Positions 1 to 12,947 of a DNA stretch of 64,000 nt are shown piece by piece. The DNA is taken from positions 449,239 through 513,238 of the forward strand of contig DJJU01000011.1 of assembly GCA_002434305.1 (NCBI GenBank), written 5' to 3'. This DNA is from Alicycliphilus sp. UBA6560. Lineage in GTDB: Bacteria; Pseudomonadota; Gammaproteobacteria; Burkholderiales; Burkholderiaceae_C. The notes below the pieces were generated by a model that searched no databases, had not been told where the DNA came from, and was given only the letters and a program-made list of their open reading frames with translations. The position numbers and the translations under genes are program-made. Positions within the stretch are counted from its first letter, which is position 1. Every line of letters begins with the position of its first letter.

Positions 1-583
1 GATAGAACGCGGCGGCGACGATGAAGGGCGTGGTGGTGAAGTCGCGCTGCACGATGCCGCGCGCGGCGCGCAGCAGATCGTTCAGGGCCAGCACGTAGAT
101 GAGCGAGGTGTCCTTGACCAGGGTGATGGTCTCGTTGCTCATGGGCGGCAGGATGGTGCGCACCATCTGCGGCAGCACGATGCGGCGCATGGTCTGCGGG
201 TAGCTCATGCCCAGCACCTTGGCGGCCTCGTACTGGCCGCGGTCCACCGACTGGATGCCGGCGCGGAAGATCTCGGCGAAGTAGGCCGCGTAGTTCAGCG
301 CAAAGGCCGCCACCGCCGCGGGAAAGTCCGGCAGGCGCACGCCCACCACCGGCACAAAGGGCAGCGCGAAGTAGATGAACAGCATCTGCAGCATGAGCGG
401 CGTGCCGCGCATGAGCCAGATATAGCCATTCACCGCGCCCGACAGGGCCTTGATGGGCGACAGCCGCGCCAGCGCCAGCGCCAGGCCCAGCGGCAGGGCC
501 AGCGCCAGCGTGATGGCGAACAGCTTGAGCGTGACCGCCGCGCCCTGCGCCAGCGGCGCAAAAAGAGAAAGAACGTAGTCCAT
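1..583 (-). CDS. Polar amino-acid ABC transporter permease (3' end outside window)
   Basis: This is an inner-membrane permease subunit of a HisM/GlnP-type ABC importer for polar amino acids. About 194 residues are visible from the ATG at 583, starting MDYVLSLF, and the C-terminus runs off the left edge. It shows hydrophobic membrane segments, the family phrase RGTPLMLQ, and the cytoplasmic EAA-type loop around QYEAAKVLGMSYPQT followed by LPQMVRTILPPMSNE, which contacts the ATPase. The matching binding lipoprotein lies upstream at 757-1560 on the same strand, so the two probably form one operon whose ATPase gene would be further left. Substrate specificity cannot be read from the permease. Confidence 0.88.
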   Translation of the reverse strand, partial: MDYVLSLFAPLAQGAAVTLKLFAITLALALPLGLALALARLSPIKALSGAVNGYIWLMRGTPLMLQMLFIYFALPFVPVVGVRLPDFPAAVAAFALNYAAYFAEIFRAGIQSVDRGQYEAAKVLGMSYPQTMRRIVLPQMVRTILPPMSNETITLVKDTSLIYVLALNDLLRAARGIVQRDFTTTPFIVAAAFY

Positions 584-628
584 GAATCAGGACGGCTCAG
601 CGCTTCGCAGCGCCCGCGCGCCCAGCAA

Positions 629-750
629 CCGGCACACGCCAAACCAGCGGACGCCGCGCAAGGGCCGCCCCGCGGCGCCGGCGTCGTCCCCCTTCCCGAA
701 TTGCGCAGCAATTCGAGAGAAGGGGGAAGGAGCGCAGCGACACAGGGGGT
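629..750 (-). repeat. Dispersed intergenic repeat, family 2, copy 1
   Basis: Read on the minus strand this gap opens with CCCCCTGTGTCGCT and later carries GCGGGGCGGCCCTTGC followed by a CCGCTGG segment. The same order of blocks recurs on the plus strand at 50624-50735. Between the blocks is a hairpin-forming stretch around GAATTGCTGCGCAATTC. It lies between the binding protein and permease genes of the amino-acid transporter. Function unknown; mobile or recombination-derived origin is inferred. Confidence 0.6.
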
Positions 751-756
751 TGTGCC

Positions 757-1560
757 TTATTTAATGATGTTCTTGCCGAACCACTGCTCGGCAATCTTGG
801 CGGCGGCGCCGTCACCCTTCATCTCGGTCAGGGCCTTGTCCAGCTTCGCCAACAGTTCGGTGTCGTCCTTGCGCACGCCCACGCCGTACTCCTCGGTGCC
901 GAAGTTGTCGTCCAGCACGGCGTACTGGTCGGGCTTCTTGGCCACGTAGTAGCGGCCCACCACCTCGTCGACCACCACGGCCTCCAGGCGGCCGGTGGAC
1001 AGGTCCATCAGCGCTGTCACGTTGTCACCGAAGGTCTTGAGCTCCTTCAGGGACTTGAAGACTTCCTCTTCCTTCTTCACGGCGTCCACGGCGCTGGAGC
1101 CTTCCTGCGCACCGACCACCTTGCCGGCCAGGTCGGCCTTGGTCTTGATGGCCGAGCCTGCGGGCACCACGATGATCTGGTGGTTTTCCATGTAGGGCGC
1201 GGTGAAGCCGATGTTCTGCTTGCGCGCTTCGGTGATGGTCAGGCCGTTCCACAGCGCATCCACGCGCTTGCCGGACAGCTCGGCCTCCTTGGCGCTCCAG
1301 TCGATGGGCTTGAACTCGACCTCCAGACCCAGGCGCTTGGCGGCCTCCTTGGCCATGTCGATGTCAAAGCCGACCAGCTCGTTCTTGTCGTCGCGGAAAC
1401 CCATGGGCGGGAAGTTGTCGTCCAGGCCGACGACGATCTTCGTCACGGCGGCGGGAGCGGGTTCGGGCGCGGCAGCGGCAGGCGTGGCCGGCTCCTGCTT
1501 GGAACAACCGGCAAGCACGGCCCCGAGGGTCAGCAGGGCGACAGCAGCAAACTTCTTCAT
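757..1560 (-). CDS. Amino-acid ABC transporter substrate-binding lipoprotein
   Basis: A 267-residue periplasmic binding protein of the SBP_bac_3 family feeding the permease at 1-583. The start at ATG 1560 gives a lipoprotein signal peptide, MKKFAAVALLTLGAVLAGC, with the lipobox LAGC and Cys19 as the lipidation site. A longer upstream reading would bury this signal, so I reject it. Characteristic family stretches include VGLDDNFPPMGF near the mature N-terminus, GFDIDMAKEAAKRLG, VDALWNGLTIT and the hinge region GKVVGAQEGSSA. Its ligand is probably a polar or charged amino acid, but exact specificity is not visible. A family 2 intergenic repeat separates it from the permease. Confidence 0.9.
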   Translation of the reverse strand: MKKFAAVALLTLGAVLAGCSKQEPATPAAAAPEPAPAAVTKIVVGLDDNFPPMGFRDDKNELVGFDIDMAKEAAKRLGLEVEFKPIDWSAKEAELSGKRVDALWNGLTITEARKQNIGFTAPYMENHQIIVVPAGSAIKTKADLAGKVVGAQEGSSAVDAVKKEEEVFKSLKELKTFGDNVTALMDLSTGRLEAVVVDEVVGRYYVAKKPDQYAVLDDNFGTEEYGVGVRKDDTELLAKLDKALTEMKGDGAAAKIAEQWFGKNIIK

Positions 1561-1687
1561 GGGATGCAAAGGTAAGGAGGTGGAAAAGGAACAGGAAAAA
1601 CGGGCCCTGGGGCCCGGGCAAACCCGTAATTGTCCCACCTTTGCAGCCAGGCGGCCGGCCAGCGCTCGGGGCGCGCCGCTGCGCCGC

Positions 1688-2680
1688 TCAGTCCACCCGT
1701 GCGCCCGAGGCCTTGACCACCGGCGCCCAGCCCTTGACTTCAGCGTCGATGAAACGGGCGAAGTCCTGTGGCGTGTTCTTCTCGGCCACGGCGCCCAGCT
1801 TGGCATAGGCCTGCTGCACGGCCGGCTTGTCGAAGGCCTCGTTCATGGCCTTGTTCAGCCGCGCGACGATCTCCGGCGGCGTGCCCTTGGGCGCGAGCAG
1901 GCCGAACCAGGACGTCACGTCGAACGGCGCAATGCCACTTTCCTCCATGGTCGGCACATCTGGCGCCGAAGGCGAGCGCTTGCGTGTCGTCACTGCCAGC
2001 GCGCGCAGCTTGCCGGACTGCACGTGCGGCCAGGCCGAGGGCATGTTGTCGAACATGAAATGCACCTGCCCGCCGATCAGGTCGGTCATGGCCGGGGCGC
2101 TGCCCTTGTAGGGCACGTGCTGGGTCTGCAGGCCCGTGCGCACCTTGAACATCTCACCGGCCATGTGGATGGAGGTGCCGCTGCCCGACGAGGCGTAGGC
2201 GGCCGTGTCGTGGTGGGCGCGCGCCCAGGCGACAAGCTCCGGCACGGTCTTGGCCGGTACGCTGGGGTTCACCACCAGGATGTTGGGCACCTTGGCGCCC
2301 AGCGCCACGGCATCGAAGTCGCGCATCAGGTCGAACTTGACGTTCGGGTACAGGGTCTGGTTGATGGTGCTGGTCACGGCAACGAACAGCAGCGTGTAGC
2401 CGTCGGCCGGGGCCTGGCGCACCAGGTCGGTGGCAATGTTGCTGCCGCCACCGGGACGGTTGTCCACCACAAACGACTGGCCCAGCGACTCGGTCAGCTC
2501 CTGCGCCATCAGGCGGGCCACGATGTCGGTGGTGCCGCCGGCGGAAAAACCCACCACGATGCGCACGGGCTTGGACGGGTAGGCGGGCTGCTGGGCGTGC
2601 GCGCCGAGCGTGCAGGCCGCGGCCAAGCCGGCCAGCGTGCACATGAAGCTGCGGCGCAGCGAGAAACCGTGGATTGGCAT
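1688..2680 (-). CDS. Bug/TctC family tripartite transporter solute-binding protein
   Basis: A 330-residue periplasmic solute-binding protein of the Bug (TctC) family, which is greatly expanded in beta-proteobacteria and usually binds carboxylates. The start at 2680 is preceded by AGGAGA and yields a signal peptide with RRSFMCTLAGLAA and a likely cleavage site after AHA. Family hallmarks are YPSKPVRIVVGFSAGGTTD, VVDNRPGGGSNIA and the HVPYKGSAPAMTDLIGGQV segment. No TctA/TctB membrane genes are adjacent, which is normal for orphan Bug proteins. A hairpin CAAGCCG/CGGCTTG at 2798-2819 lies upstream, between this gene and gltD, without a clear T-run. The ligand is unknown. Confidence 0.88.
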   Translation of the reverse strand: MPIHGFSLRRSFMCTLAGLAAACTLGAHAQQPAYPSKPVRIVVGFSAGGTTDIVARLMAQELTESLGQSFVVDNRPGGGSNIATDLVRQAPADGYTLLFVAVTSTINQTLYPNVKFDLMRDFDAVALGAKVPNILVVNPSVPAKTVPELVAWARAHHDTAAYASSGSGTSIHMAGEMFKVRTGLQTQHVPYKGSAPAMTDLIGGQVHFMFDNMPSAWPHVQSGKLRALAVTTRKRSPSAPDVPTMEESGIAPFDVTSWFGLLAPKGTPPEIVARLNKAMNEAFDKPAVQQAYAKLGAVAEKNTPQDFARFIDAEVKGWAPVVKASGARVD

Positions 2681-2830
2681 GGGCCGTGTCTCCTGGGAAG
2701 TTGGGCGCTCCGAACGCGCGGGCCGGGGCGGAAAAACCGTGGAAACACTGTAAGGCGCACGCCGCGCGGCGCGACCGGTGCTTTCCCGCACCGTCCGCAA
2801 GCCGCCTCCTGACGGCTTGGCCCTGCCCCT

Positions 2831-4309
2831 TCAGCGCGGCAGGTCCGAATGCCCCATCAGAAACTCGTCCACCGCCCGCGCGGCCTGGCGGCCCTCGCGG
2901 ATGGCCCAGACGACCAGCGACTGGCCCCGGCGCATGTCACCCGCGGCGAAGACCTTGGGCACGCTGGTGGCGTAGCCGCCGGTGAAATCGGTGCTGGCGC
3001 GGGCGTTGCCGCGCGCGTCGGTGTCCACGCCGAAGGCCTGCAGCACGGCAGGCACGGGGCTGGTGAAGCCCATGGCCAGCAGCACCAGGTCGGCGGGATG
3101 GTCTTTTTCGGTGCCGGGCAGTTCGACGAACTTGCCATCCTTCAGCTCGACCTGCACGGTCCTGACGCCCGTGAGCCGGCCCTTGCTGCCGAGGAACTCC
3201 TTGGTGGCGATGGCGAACTCGCGCCCGCAGCCCTCCTCGTGGCTGGAGCTGGTGCGCAGCTTGGTCGGCCAGTAGGGCCAGACCAGGGGCTTGTTCTCGA
3301 CTTCCGGCGGCATGGGCATCAGCTCGAACTGCGTGACGCTGGCCGCACCGTGGCGGCGGCTGGTGCCTACGCAGTCACTACCCGTGTCGCCGCCACCGAT
3401 GACGATGACGTGCTTGCCGTCGGCACGCAGCTGGCTCTTGAGCTTGTCACCGGCGTTGACCTTGTTTTGCTGCGGCAAAAACTCCATGGCGAAGTGCACG
3501 CCCTTCAGCTCGCGTCCGGGCACGGGCAGGTCGCGCGAGGCCTCGGCCCCGCCGGCCAGCAGCACGGCGTCGAACTCGGCCTGCAGCTGCGCCGGGGATA
3601 TGACCTCGCTGGCCCAGTTGGTGACCTTGGAGTCCTGCCCCAGGCCGCGCTGCGGTTCGGCCACCAGCACGCCGGTGCGCAGCTCCACACCCTCGGCCAC
3701 CAGCTGCTGCACGCGCCGGTCGATGTGCGCCTTGTCCAGCTTGAAGTCCGGAATGCCATAGCGCAGCAGGCCGCCCACGCGGTCGTTCTTCTCGAACACC
3801 GTCACGGCATGGCCGGCGCGCGCCAGCTGCTGCGCCGCCGCCAGGCCTGCGGGGCCGGAGCCGACGATGGCCACGCGTTTGCCCGTCTTGCGCGCCGCCG
3901 GGTGCGCCCGCACCCAGCCCTCGGCCCATGCCCGGTCGATGATGGCGTGCTCGATGCTTTTGATGCCCACCGGGGCGCTGTTGATGTTCAGCGTGCAGGC
4001 CGCCTCGCAGGGCGCGGGGCAGATGCGGCCGGTGAACTCGGGAAAGTTGTTGGTGCTGTGCAGTACGCCGATGGCGCCGTGCCAGTCCTGGCGGTACACC
4101 AGGTCGTTGAAGTCGGGGATGACGTTGTTCACCGGGCAGCCGTTGCTGCAGAACGGCGTGCCGCAGTCCATGCAGCGCGCCCCCTGGATCCGGGCCTGCG
4201 CCTCGTCCAGTCCGATGACGAACTCCTTGTAGTGCCTGACGCGCTCGGCAGGCGGGGCGTAGCCCTCCTCGATGCGCTCGTATTCCATGAAACCCGTGGT
4301 CTTGCCCAT
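2831..4309 (-). CDS. gltD: Glutamate synthase [NADPH] small subunit
   Basis: The beta subunit of NADPH-dependent glutamate synthase (GOGAT), passing electrons from NADPH through FAD and [4Fe-4S] clusters to GltB for conversion of glutamine plus 2-oxoglutarate to two glutamates. The protein is 492 residues from ATG 4309. The N-terminal ferredoxin-like part carries cysteines at 46, 49, 54 and 58 and a second group at 97, 101 and 105. A FAD-binding GSGPAG lies at about 150-155 and an NADPH-binding IGGGDTGSD near residue 300. It sits 41 bp downstream of gltB in the expected gltB-gltD operon. Length and motifs are typical for a complete, functional subunit. Confidence 0.96.
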   Translation of the reverse strand: MGKTTGFMEYERIEEGYAPPAERVRHYKEFVIGLDEAQARIQGARCMDCGTPFCSNGCPVNNVIPDFNDLVYRQDWHGAIGVLHSTNNFPEFTGRICPAPCEAACTLNINSAPVGIKSIEHAIIDRAWAEGWVRAHPAARKTGKRVAIVGSGPAGLAAAQQLARAGHAVTVFEKNDRVGGLLRYGIPDFKLDKAHIDRRVQQLVAEGVELRTGVLVAEPQRGLGQDSKVTNWASEVISPAQLQAEFDAVLLAGGAEASRDLPVPGRELKGVHFAMEFLPQQNKVNAGDKLKSQLRADGKHVIVIGGGDTGSDCVGTSRRHGAASVTQFELMPMPPEVENKPLVWPYWPTKLRTSSSHEEGCGREFAIATKEFLGSKGRLTGVRTVQVELKDGKFVELPGTEKDHPADLVLLAMGFTSPVPAVLQAFGVDTDARGNARASTDFTGGYATSVPKVFAAGDMRRGQSLVVWAIREGRQAARAVDEFLMGHSDLPR

Positions 4310-4350
4310 GATGCGTGTGTCCTGTGGTGATCGTGGTGTCCGCGTTGCGC

Positions 4351-9090
<4,740 letters not shown>

Positions 9091-9125
9091 GGCGCGTTCC
9101 TCAAGTCAGAAAACGTGGGAGACGC

Positions 9126-9154
9126 AGATTAATGCATGACTCCATGCACTTCAA
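9126..9154 (-). promoter_or_regulatory. Candidate gltBD promoter with palindromic spacer
   Basis: On the minus strand TTGAAG (9149-9154) and TAATCT (9126-9131) are 17 bp apart, a plausible but imperfect sigma-70 pair. The spacer contains the inverted repeat TGCATG-N4-CATGCA (9133-9148), which could be an operator. It lies 35-64 bp upstream of the gltB start. Identification is by eye only. Confidence 0.35.
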
Positions 9155-9161
9155 GCATATT

Positions 9162-9182
9162 AATTGGGGTCAGATTCCAATT
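9162..9182 (+). repeat. REP-like palindrome, left boundary of RAYT unit
   Basis: AATTGG and CCAATT flank a 9-base spacer (GGTCAGATT), so the element can fold into a small hairpin. It matches the reverse complement of 10020-10040 at 20 of 21 positions. Confidence 0.75.
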
Positions 9183-9229
9183 AAAGATGGATTCAAGAGC
9201 AGCGCTTTAAATAAGGGACAGTTCAAAAA

Positions 9230-9268
9230 TAGGAGCTTCTAGCGCCCACCAGTTAAGCGATAGAGCCC
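9230..9268 (+). repeat. Family 1 intergenic repeat, degenerate copy
   Basis: The stretch with CTTCTAGCGCCCACCAGTTA followed by AGCG and a GATAGAGC tail aligns with the family 1 consensus (CCTCCAGCGCTTGCC, then a short loop, CAAGCGCTGG, GCAGCTAT). It is the most degraded copy in the window and lies within the RAYT unit, downstream of the transposase gene. Confidence 0.5.
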
Positions 9269-9278
9269 ATTTTTATAC

Positions 9279-9974
9279 CTAATCCAGAGCAGATGCAGCA
9301 GGCCGTCCGGCCTGGCTTTTTGCGACGCGGCGCTCCGTTTTTTGTTGCAACGCAGCAATAAAAGCAGGCTCGCCGAGCGCCCAGCCGGCATGGGCGGCAC
9401 GGCCCAGGGCTTCGCGCTCGTGGCTACCCAGGCCGGCCTTCACCAGTTCGGCATAGGCAGCCTGGCGCGCGAAGGGCGTGTTGCCCAGCGCCCAGTACAG
9501 CGCATGCGGAGTGACGAGCGGATCAGCCCGCAGGCCGAGGTTGTGCGCATGACTGGACCAGGGGTAGTCCACCGGACGGCCGGCCAGGCCCGCGCGCACG
9601 GGATTCAGGTCGACATAGGCCATGCAGGCGAGCAGGTAGCGTTCGGACTGCACGATGGTCGAGCGGTAGCGCCCCTCCCACAGCGTGCCCGTGCGCTGGT
9701 GGCGACGGTTGAAGTAGCGCACGTAGCTGCGCCCCACGGCCTGCATCATGCGCGGCAGGCCCTCTGTCGTCTCCGGCGTAGCCAGCAGATGCAGGTGGTT
9801 GCCCATGAGCACATAGGCGTGGATGGCCACCTTGCACTGCCGCGCCTGTTCGGCCAGCAGCGCCAGCATGCGCTCGTAGTCAGCCTTGTCCTTGAAGATC
9901 ATCTGGCGGTTGTTGCCGCGCTGGATGATGTGGTGCGGATAGCCGGGGACGGTGAGGCGAGGCAGGCGGGCCAT
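9279..9974 (-). CDS. REP-associated tyrosine transposase (IS200-like, Y1_Tnp)
   Basis: A 231-residue single-strand DNA nuclease of the HUH superfamily. The HUH motif is seen as NHLHLL, with His60 and His62 as metal ligands. The helix with the nucleophilic tyrosine is near residues 113-120, in the segment ERYLLACMAYVDLNPVRAG; Tyr113 and Tyr120 are the candidates. The start MARLPRLTVPGYPHHIIQRG is the classic beginning of the family. No frameshift or truncation is visible. Flanking REP-like palindromes in inverted orientation support the RAYT subgroup rather than a classical IS200 copy. Confidence 0.9.
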   Translation of the reverse strand: MARLPRLTVPGYPHHIIQRGNNRQMIFKDKADYERMLALLAEQARQCKVAIHAYVLMGNHLHLLATPETTEGLPRMMQAVGRSYVRYFNRRHQRTGTLWEGRYRSTIVQSERYLLACMAYVDLNPVRAGLAGRPVDYPWSSHAHNLGLRADPLVTPHALYWALGNTPFARQAAYAELVKAGLGSHEREALGRAAHAGWALGEPAFIAALQQKTERRVAKSQAGRPAASALD

Positions 9975-10019
9975 GGCAAGTGCTCCTGGTCAGGTGCAAA
10001 GAGTGCCCATGGTAGGAAC

Positions 10020-10040
10020 AATTGGAATCCGACCCCAATT
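10020..10040 (-). repeat. REP-like palindrome, right boundary of RAYT unit
   Basis: Inverted partner of the sequence at 9162-9182, with AATTGG and CCAATT arms around a 9-base spacer. It lies about 45 bp upstream of the transposase start, so it might also affect its expression. Confidence 0.75.
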
Positions 10041-10094
10041 TTTGGCAATTTTTGGAGTCAGAGCCCAAGGGGCCGGTTGAGTGGCCGGCTGCCG

Positions 10095-11009
10095 TCAGGC
10101 GGACAGGCCGAAGCGCGCGGACAGGCTCTGGCGCAGGCCGAACTCGTCCAGGATCGCCGCCAGGCGCTCTGCGGCGCTGCGCTTTTTCTGGCCCGTGTAG
10201 CGCGCCAGGATCAGTTCGTTCTTCAGGCTGTGTTCCCAACCCACCAGCTCGGTCACCGTGACCTGGTAGCCGGAGGCCTCCAGGTGCAGGCAGCGCAGCA
10301 CGTTGGTGATCTGGCTGCCCATCTCGCGCGTGTGGATGGGGTGGCGCCACAGCTCGGCCAGAGGCGTGCGCGACAGGCTCAATGCCTTGTTCTGGCGCAA
10401 TGTGGCAGCCACCTCGGCCTGGCAGCACGGCACGAGCACCATGGCACGCGCCTGCTTTTGCAGGCCGAAGGCTATGGCATCGTCGGTGGCGGTATCGCAC
10501 GCGTGCAGCGCCGTCACGATGTCGAAGCGCAGCGGCACCTGCGCGGCAGTGGCGGCGTCCGCGACCGACATGTCGAGAAAGCGCATGCGCTCAAAGCCCA
10601 AGCGCGCGGCCAATTCGCGCGAGCGCTGCACCAGCTCGGCGCGCCACTCGATGCCGTAGATCTCGCCGCGCCCGAGCTGCTTGAAGAACAGGTCATACAG
10701 GATGAAGCCCAGGTACGACTTGCCCGCGCCGTGGTCAGCCAGCAAGGGAGCGTGGCCGTCGGCCGACAGCTCGGCCAGCAGCGGCTCGATGAACTGGTAC
10801 AGGTGGTAGACCTGCTTGAGCTTGCGCCGCGAATCCTGGTTCAACCGCCCTTCGCGGGTCAGGATGTGCAGCTCCTTGAGCAGCTCAATGGATTGTCCCG
10901 GCCGCAACTCGGCCAGCACGGCGGCATCCTGCCCGATGCCAGCGACGCCAAGCTTTGGTGTGGCACCCCGGCCGTGGCCCTGCTGCTGTGGCCGCTGTGC
11001 CCGGCTCAT
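10095..11009 (-). CDS. Class I SAM-dependent methyltransferase (Methyltransf_32-like)
   Basis: A 304-residue protein with a glycine-rich SAM-binding motif I, LLADHGAGKSYLGF, near residue 90, followed by YGIEWRAELVQRS as the acidic motif II region. Later come a LHACDTATDDAI segment and the Cys-pair VPCCQAEV, both typical of the Methyltransf_32 group. The start MSRAQRPQQQ at 11009 overlaps the DUF1415 stop as ATGA, so the two genes are probably translationally coupled. The substrate is unknown. The N-terminal 20 or so residues are Gln/Arg-rich and probably disordered. I cannot distinguish RNA from small-molecule methylation. Confidence 0.75.
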   Translation of the reverse strand: MSRAQRPQQQGHGRGATPKLGVAGIGQDAAVLAELRPGQSIELLKELHILTREGRLNQDSRRKLKQVYHLYQFIEPLLAELSADGHAPLLADHGAGKSYLGFILYDLFFKQLGRGEIYGIEWRAELVQRSRELAARLGFERMRFLDMSVADAATAAQVPLRFDIVTALHACDTATDDAIAFGLQKQARAMVLVPCCQAEVAATLRQNKALSLSRTPLAELWRHPIHTREMGSQITNVLRCLHLEASGYQVTVTELVGWEHSLKNELILARYTGQKKRSAAERLAAILDEFGLRQSLSARFGLSA

Positions 11010-11641
11010 GCCTTGCCGCCGCCGTTGCTGCTGGGCGCGTTGTGGTGCACAGGGCAGCGCGCACCCACGTCCAGGGCCTTCCAACCGTCGGCACCCAGCT
11101 TTTCCAGCACTTCGATGTTGCGCTCGAAGATCTCTTCGGCTTCGGGGAAGGCCTCGACCGCGCGGTCGATGCTTTCCTCACGCAGCAAGTGCAGCGTGGG
11201 GTATGGGGCCCGGTTGGTGGCGTTGCCCACGTCATCCGGCTGGGTGCCGGCGAACTGGAACTGCGGGTGGAAGGACGCCACCTGCAGGATGCCGGCCAGG
11301 TCCATGGCCTCGACCAGCTCGTCTGCCAGCTCCAGGAAATCGTTGAAGTCCAGGAAATCCGCCATGGCCAGCGGCGCCATCAGCAGCGTGGTGTCGCGCT
11401 GCTCGGCAGGCGCCTCGGCCAGTGCCTCCAGTTCACGTTGCAGATCCTGCAGCAGCCCGCGCGCGTCGTCGGCGTGGCTGACCACGTAGTGGATCTGGCC
11501 CTTGGTGTGCACGCCCTTGGCGAAGGGACACAGGTTCAGGTCGATCACGGCACGCTCGAGCCAGCGCACCATGTCCTGCACGACGACGGCATCGTCGCGC
11601 GCGGGTTCGTAGGTCGGGGGGGATGGGTGTTCGGTTGTCAT
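11006..11641 (-). CDS. DUF1415 family protein
   Basis: A 211-residue cytoplasmic protein matching the conserved DUF1415 pattern: VQDMVRWLERAVIDLNLCPF near the N-terminus, then a central FLDFNDFLELADELVE, an SFHPQFQFAG motif, and the C-terminal LHLLREESIDRAVE. The function of the family is not known to me. It precedes the methyltransferase with a 4-bp ATGA overlap and follows dgt after 67 bp, so it may be cotranscribed with dgt. Complete, with no unusual residues seen. Confidence 0.85.
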   Translation of the reverse strand: MTTEHPSPPTYEPARDDAVVVQDMVRWLERAVIDLNLCPFAKGVHTKGQIHYVVSHADDARGLLQDLQRELEALAEAPAEQRDTTLLMAPLAMADFLDFNDFLELADELVEAMDLAGILQVASFHPQFQFAGTQPDDVGNATNRAPYPTLHLLREESIDRAVEAFPEAEEIFERNIEVLEKLGADGWKALDVGARCPVHHNAPSSNGGGKA

Positions 11642-11708
11642 GGCAGGCCTTGCGGCGTGGGCACACCGGCGGGCGTGCGTAGGCCGCCAATTCTAGGAAA
11701 CGCCGCAA

Positions 11709-12884
11709 TCACCCCAGCAGGCGCTGGCCGGTGATGCGCTCGTGCTCGCGCAGCGCATAGCGGTCGGTCATGCCGGCGATGAAGTCGGCCACGGTGCGTG
11801 CTCGCCGCTGCAGGTCGCCCTGCTCGGCGCCATCGGCCTGGGCAGGCGGCATCTGCTGGGGTGCGTCCATGTACGCGTCGAACAGCTCCTGCACCACCTG
11901 CTTGGCCGCGTCCATGGTCTGCGTGACCTGCGGATGGCGGTACAGCGAGCGCATCAGGAACTGCTTGAGCGCCTGCGACTGCTCGCGCATGCCGTCGGAA
12001 AAGCACACCATGGCCGGCAGGCGGCGCACGTCCTGCACGCTGGCGGGCTGGTGGCGCGCCAGAGCCGCGCGCGTGGAATCGATCACGTCGTAGACCTGGT
12101 CGCTGAGCATGCGGCGGATGGCCTCGTGCAGCAGGCGCCGCTGACCCGGGCCTTCGTCGCCCAGCTGCGGGAACTGCTGCTGCGCGGCGTGGCGGTAGCG
12201 GTCGAACAGCGGTACTTCGCGCAGCTGTGCCAGGGTGACCAGGCCGGAGCGCACGCCGTCGTCGATGTCGTGCGCGTTGTAGGCGATCTCGTCGGCCAGG
12301 TTGCACAGCTGAGCCTCCAGGCTGGGCTGCTGCCCGTGCAGGAAGCGCCAGCCCACGCCGTGCGGCTCGCGCGCCTCCAGCAGCTCGGCGTTGCGCCGCG
12401 AACAGTGCTTGAGGATGCCCTCGCGCGTCTCGAACGTCAGGTTCAGCCCGTCCCAGGCGGGGTAGCGCTCCTCCAGCGCATCGACCACGCGCAGACTCTG
12501 CAGGTTGTGCTCGAAGCCGCCAAAGCCCTGCATGCAGCCGTTGAGCGCATCCTGCCCCGCATGGCCGAAAGGCGTGTGGCCCAGGTCGTGCGCCAGGCTG
12601 ATGGCCTCCACCAAGTCTTCATTCAGCGCCAGCGAGCGGGCAATGGCGCGGCCCAGCTGCGCCACCTCCAGCGAGTGCGTGAGGCGCGTGCGGAACAGAT
12701 CGCCCTCGTGGTTCAGGAAGACCTGCGTCTTGTAGACCAGCCGCCGGAAGGCGCTGGAATGCACGATGCGGTCGCGGTCGCGCTGGTAGTCGGTACGCGT
12801 GGGCGCGGGCGGCTCCGCGTGGCGGCGCCCGCGCGACTGGGCCGGGTCGCAGGCGTAGGGGGCGAGTGACAAGTTTTGAGTCAA
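11709..12884 (-). CDS. dgt: Deoxyguanosinetriphosphate triphosphohydrolase-like protein
   Basis: An HD-domain dNTP triphosphohydrolase releasing tripolyphosphate from dGTP or related dNTPs. The metal-binding set is clear: RLTHSLEVAQ with His70, the HD pair at 99-100 in AHDLGHTPFGHAG, and NLADEIAYNAHDIDDG with the distal Asp. I place the start at the TTG at 12884, giving MTQNLSLAPYACDP and 391 residues; an in-frame TTG 12 bp further in is the alternative, and no nearby ATG exists. The proposed start codon lies at the edge of a family 1 repeat. It lies downstream of aroB as in related genomes. Confidence 0.92.
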   Translation of the reverse strand: MTQNLSLAPYACDPAQSRGRRHAEPPAPTRTDYQRDRDRIVHSSAFRRLVYKTQVFLNHEGDLFRTRLTHSLEVAQLGRAIARSLALNEDLVEAISLAHDLGHTPFGHAGQDALNGCMQGFGGFEHNLQSLRVVDALEERYPAWDGLNLTFETREGILKHCSRRNAELLEAREPHGVGWRFLHGQQPSLEAQLCNLADEIAYNAHDIDDGVRSGLVTLAQLREVPLFDRYRHAAQQQFPQLGDEGPGQRRLLHEAIRRMLSDQVYDVIDSTRAALARHQPASVQDVRRLPAMVCFSDGMREQSQALKQFLMRSLYRHPQVTQTMDAAKQVVQELFDAYMDAPQQMPPAQADGAEQGDLQRRARTVADFIAGMTDRYALREHERITGQRLLG

Positions 12885-12936
12885 ATCGGCTTCTAGCCCT
12901 TATACAGCAAGCGCGAGCAGCTCTTTAAATGATAGT
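12881..12936 (+). repeat. Family 1 intergenic repeat copy
   Basis: CGGCTTCTAGCCCTTATACA, then GCAAGCGCGAGCAGCTCTTT and a GATAG tail match the family 1 consensus with a weakened stem. It fills the 63-bp gap between aroB and dgt and overlaps the proposed TTG start of dgt by 4 bp. Confidence 0.6.
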
Positions 12937-12947
12937 AAAGGAAGCGG

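Larger units (their letters stand above)
9162..10040 (-). mobile_element. REP-associated tyrosine transposase (RAYT) unit
   Basis: A single-gene IS200-like unit. Its ends are two 21-bp palindromic sequences, AATTGG-N9-CCAATT, at 9162-9182 and 10020-10040, inverted relative to each other and differing at one base. The transposase gene occupies most of the interior. A degenerate family 1 intergenic repeat lies inside the left end at 9230-9268. The unit separates gltB from the upstream methyltransferase gene. RAYT proteins are usually domesticated and act on REP hairpins; whether this one still moves is unknown. Confidence 0.7.

Noticed and set aside
2798..2819. Terminator between gltD and the Bug protein gene
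   Set aside because: CAAGCCG/CGGCTTG can pair but lacks a following T-run on the minus strand.
11741..12870. Long plus-strand frame opposite dgt
   Set aside because: Low-complexity composition and full overlap with the well-supported dgt gene.
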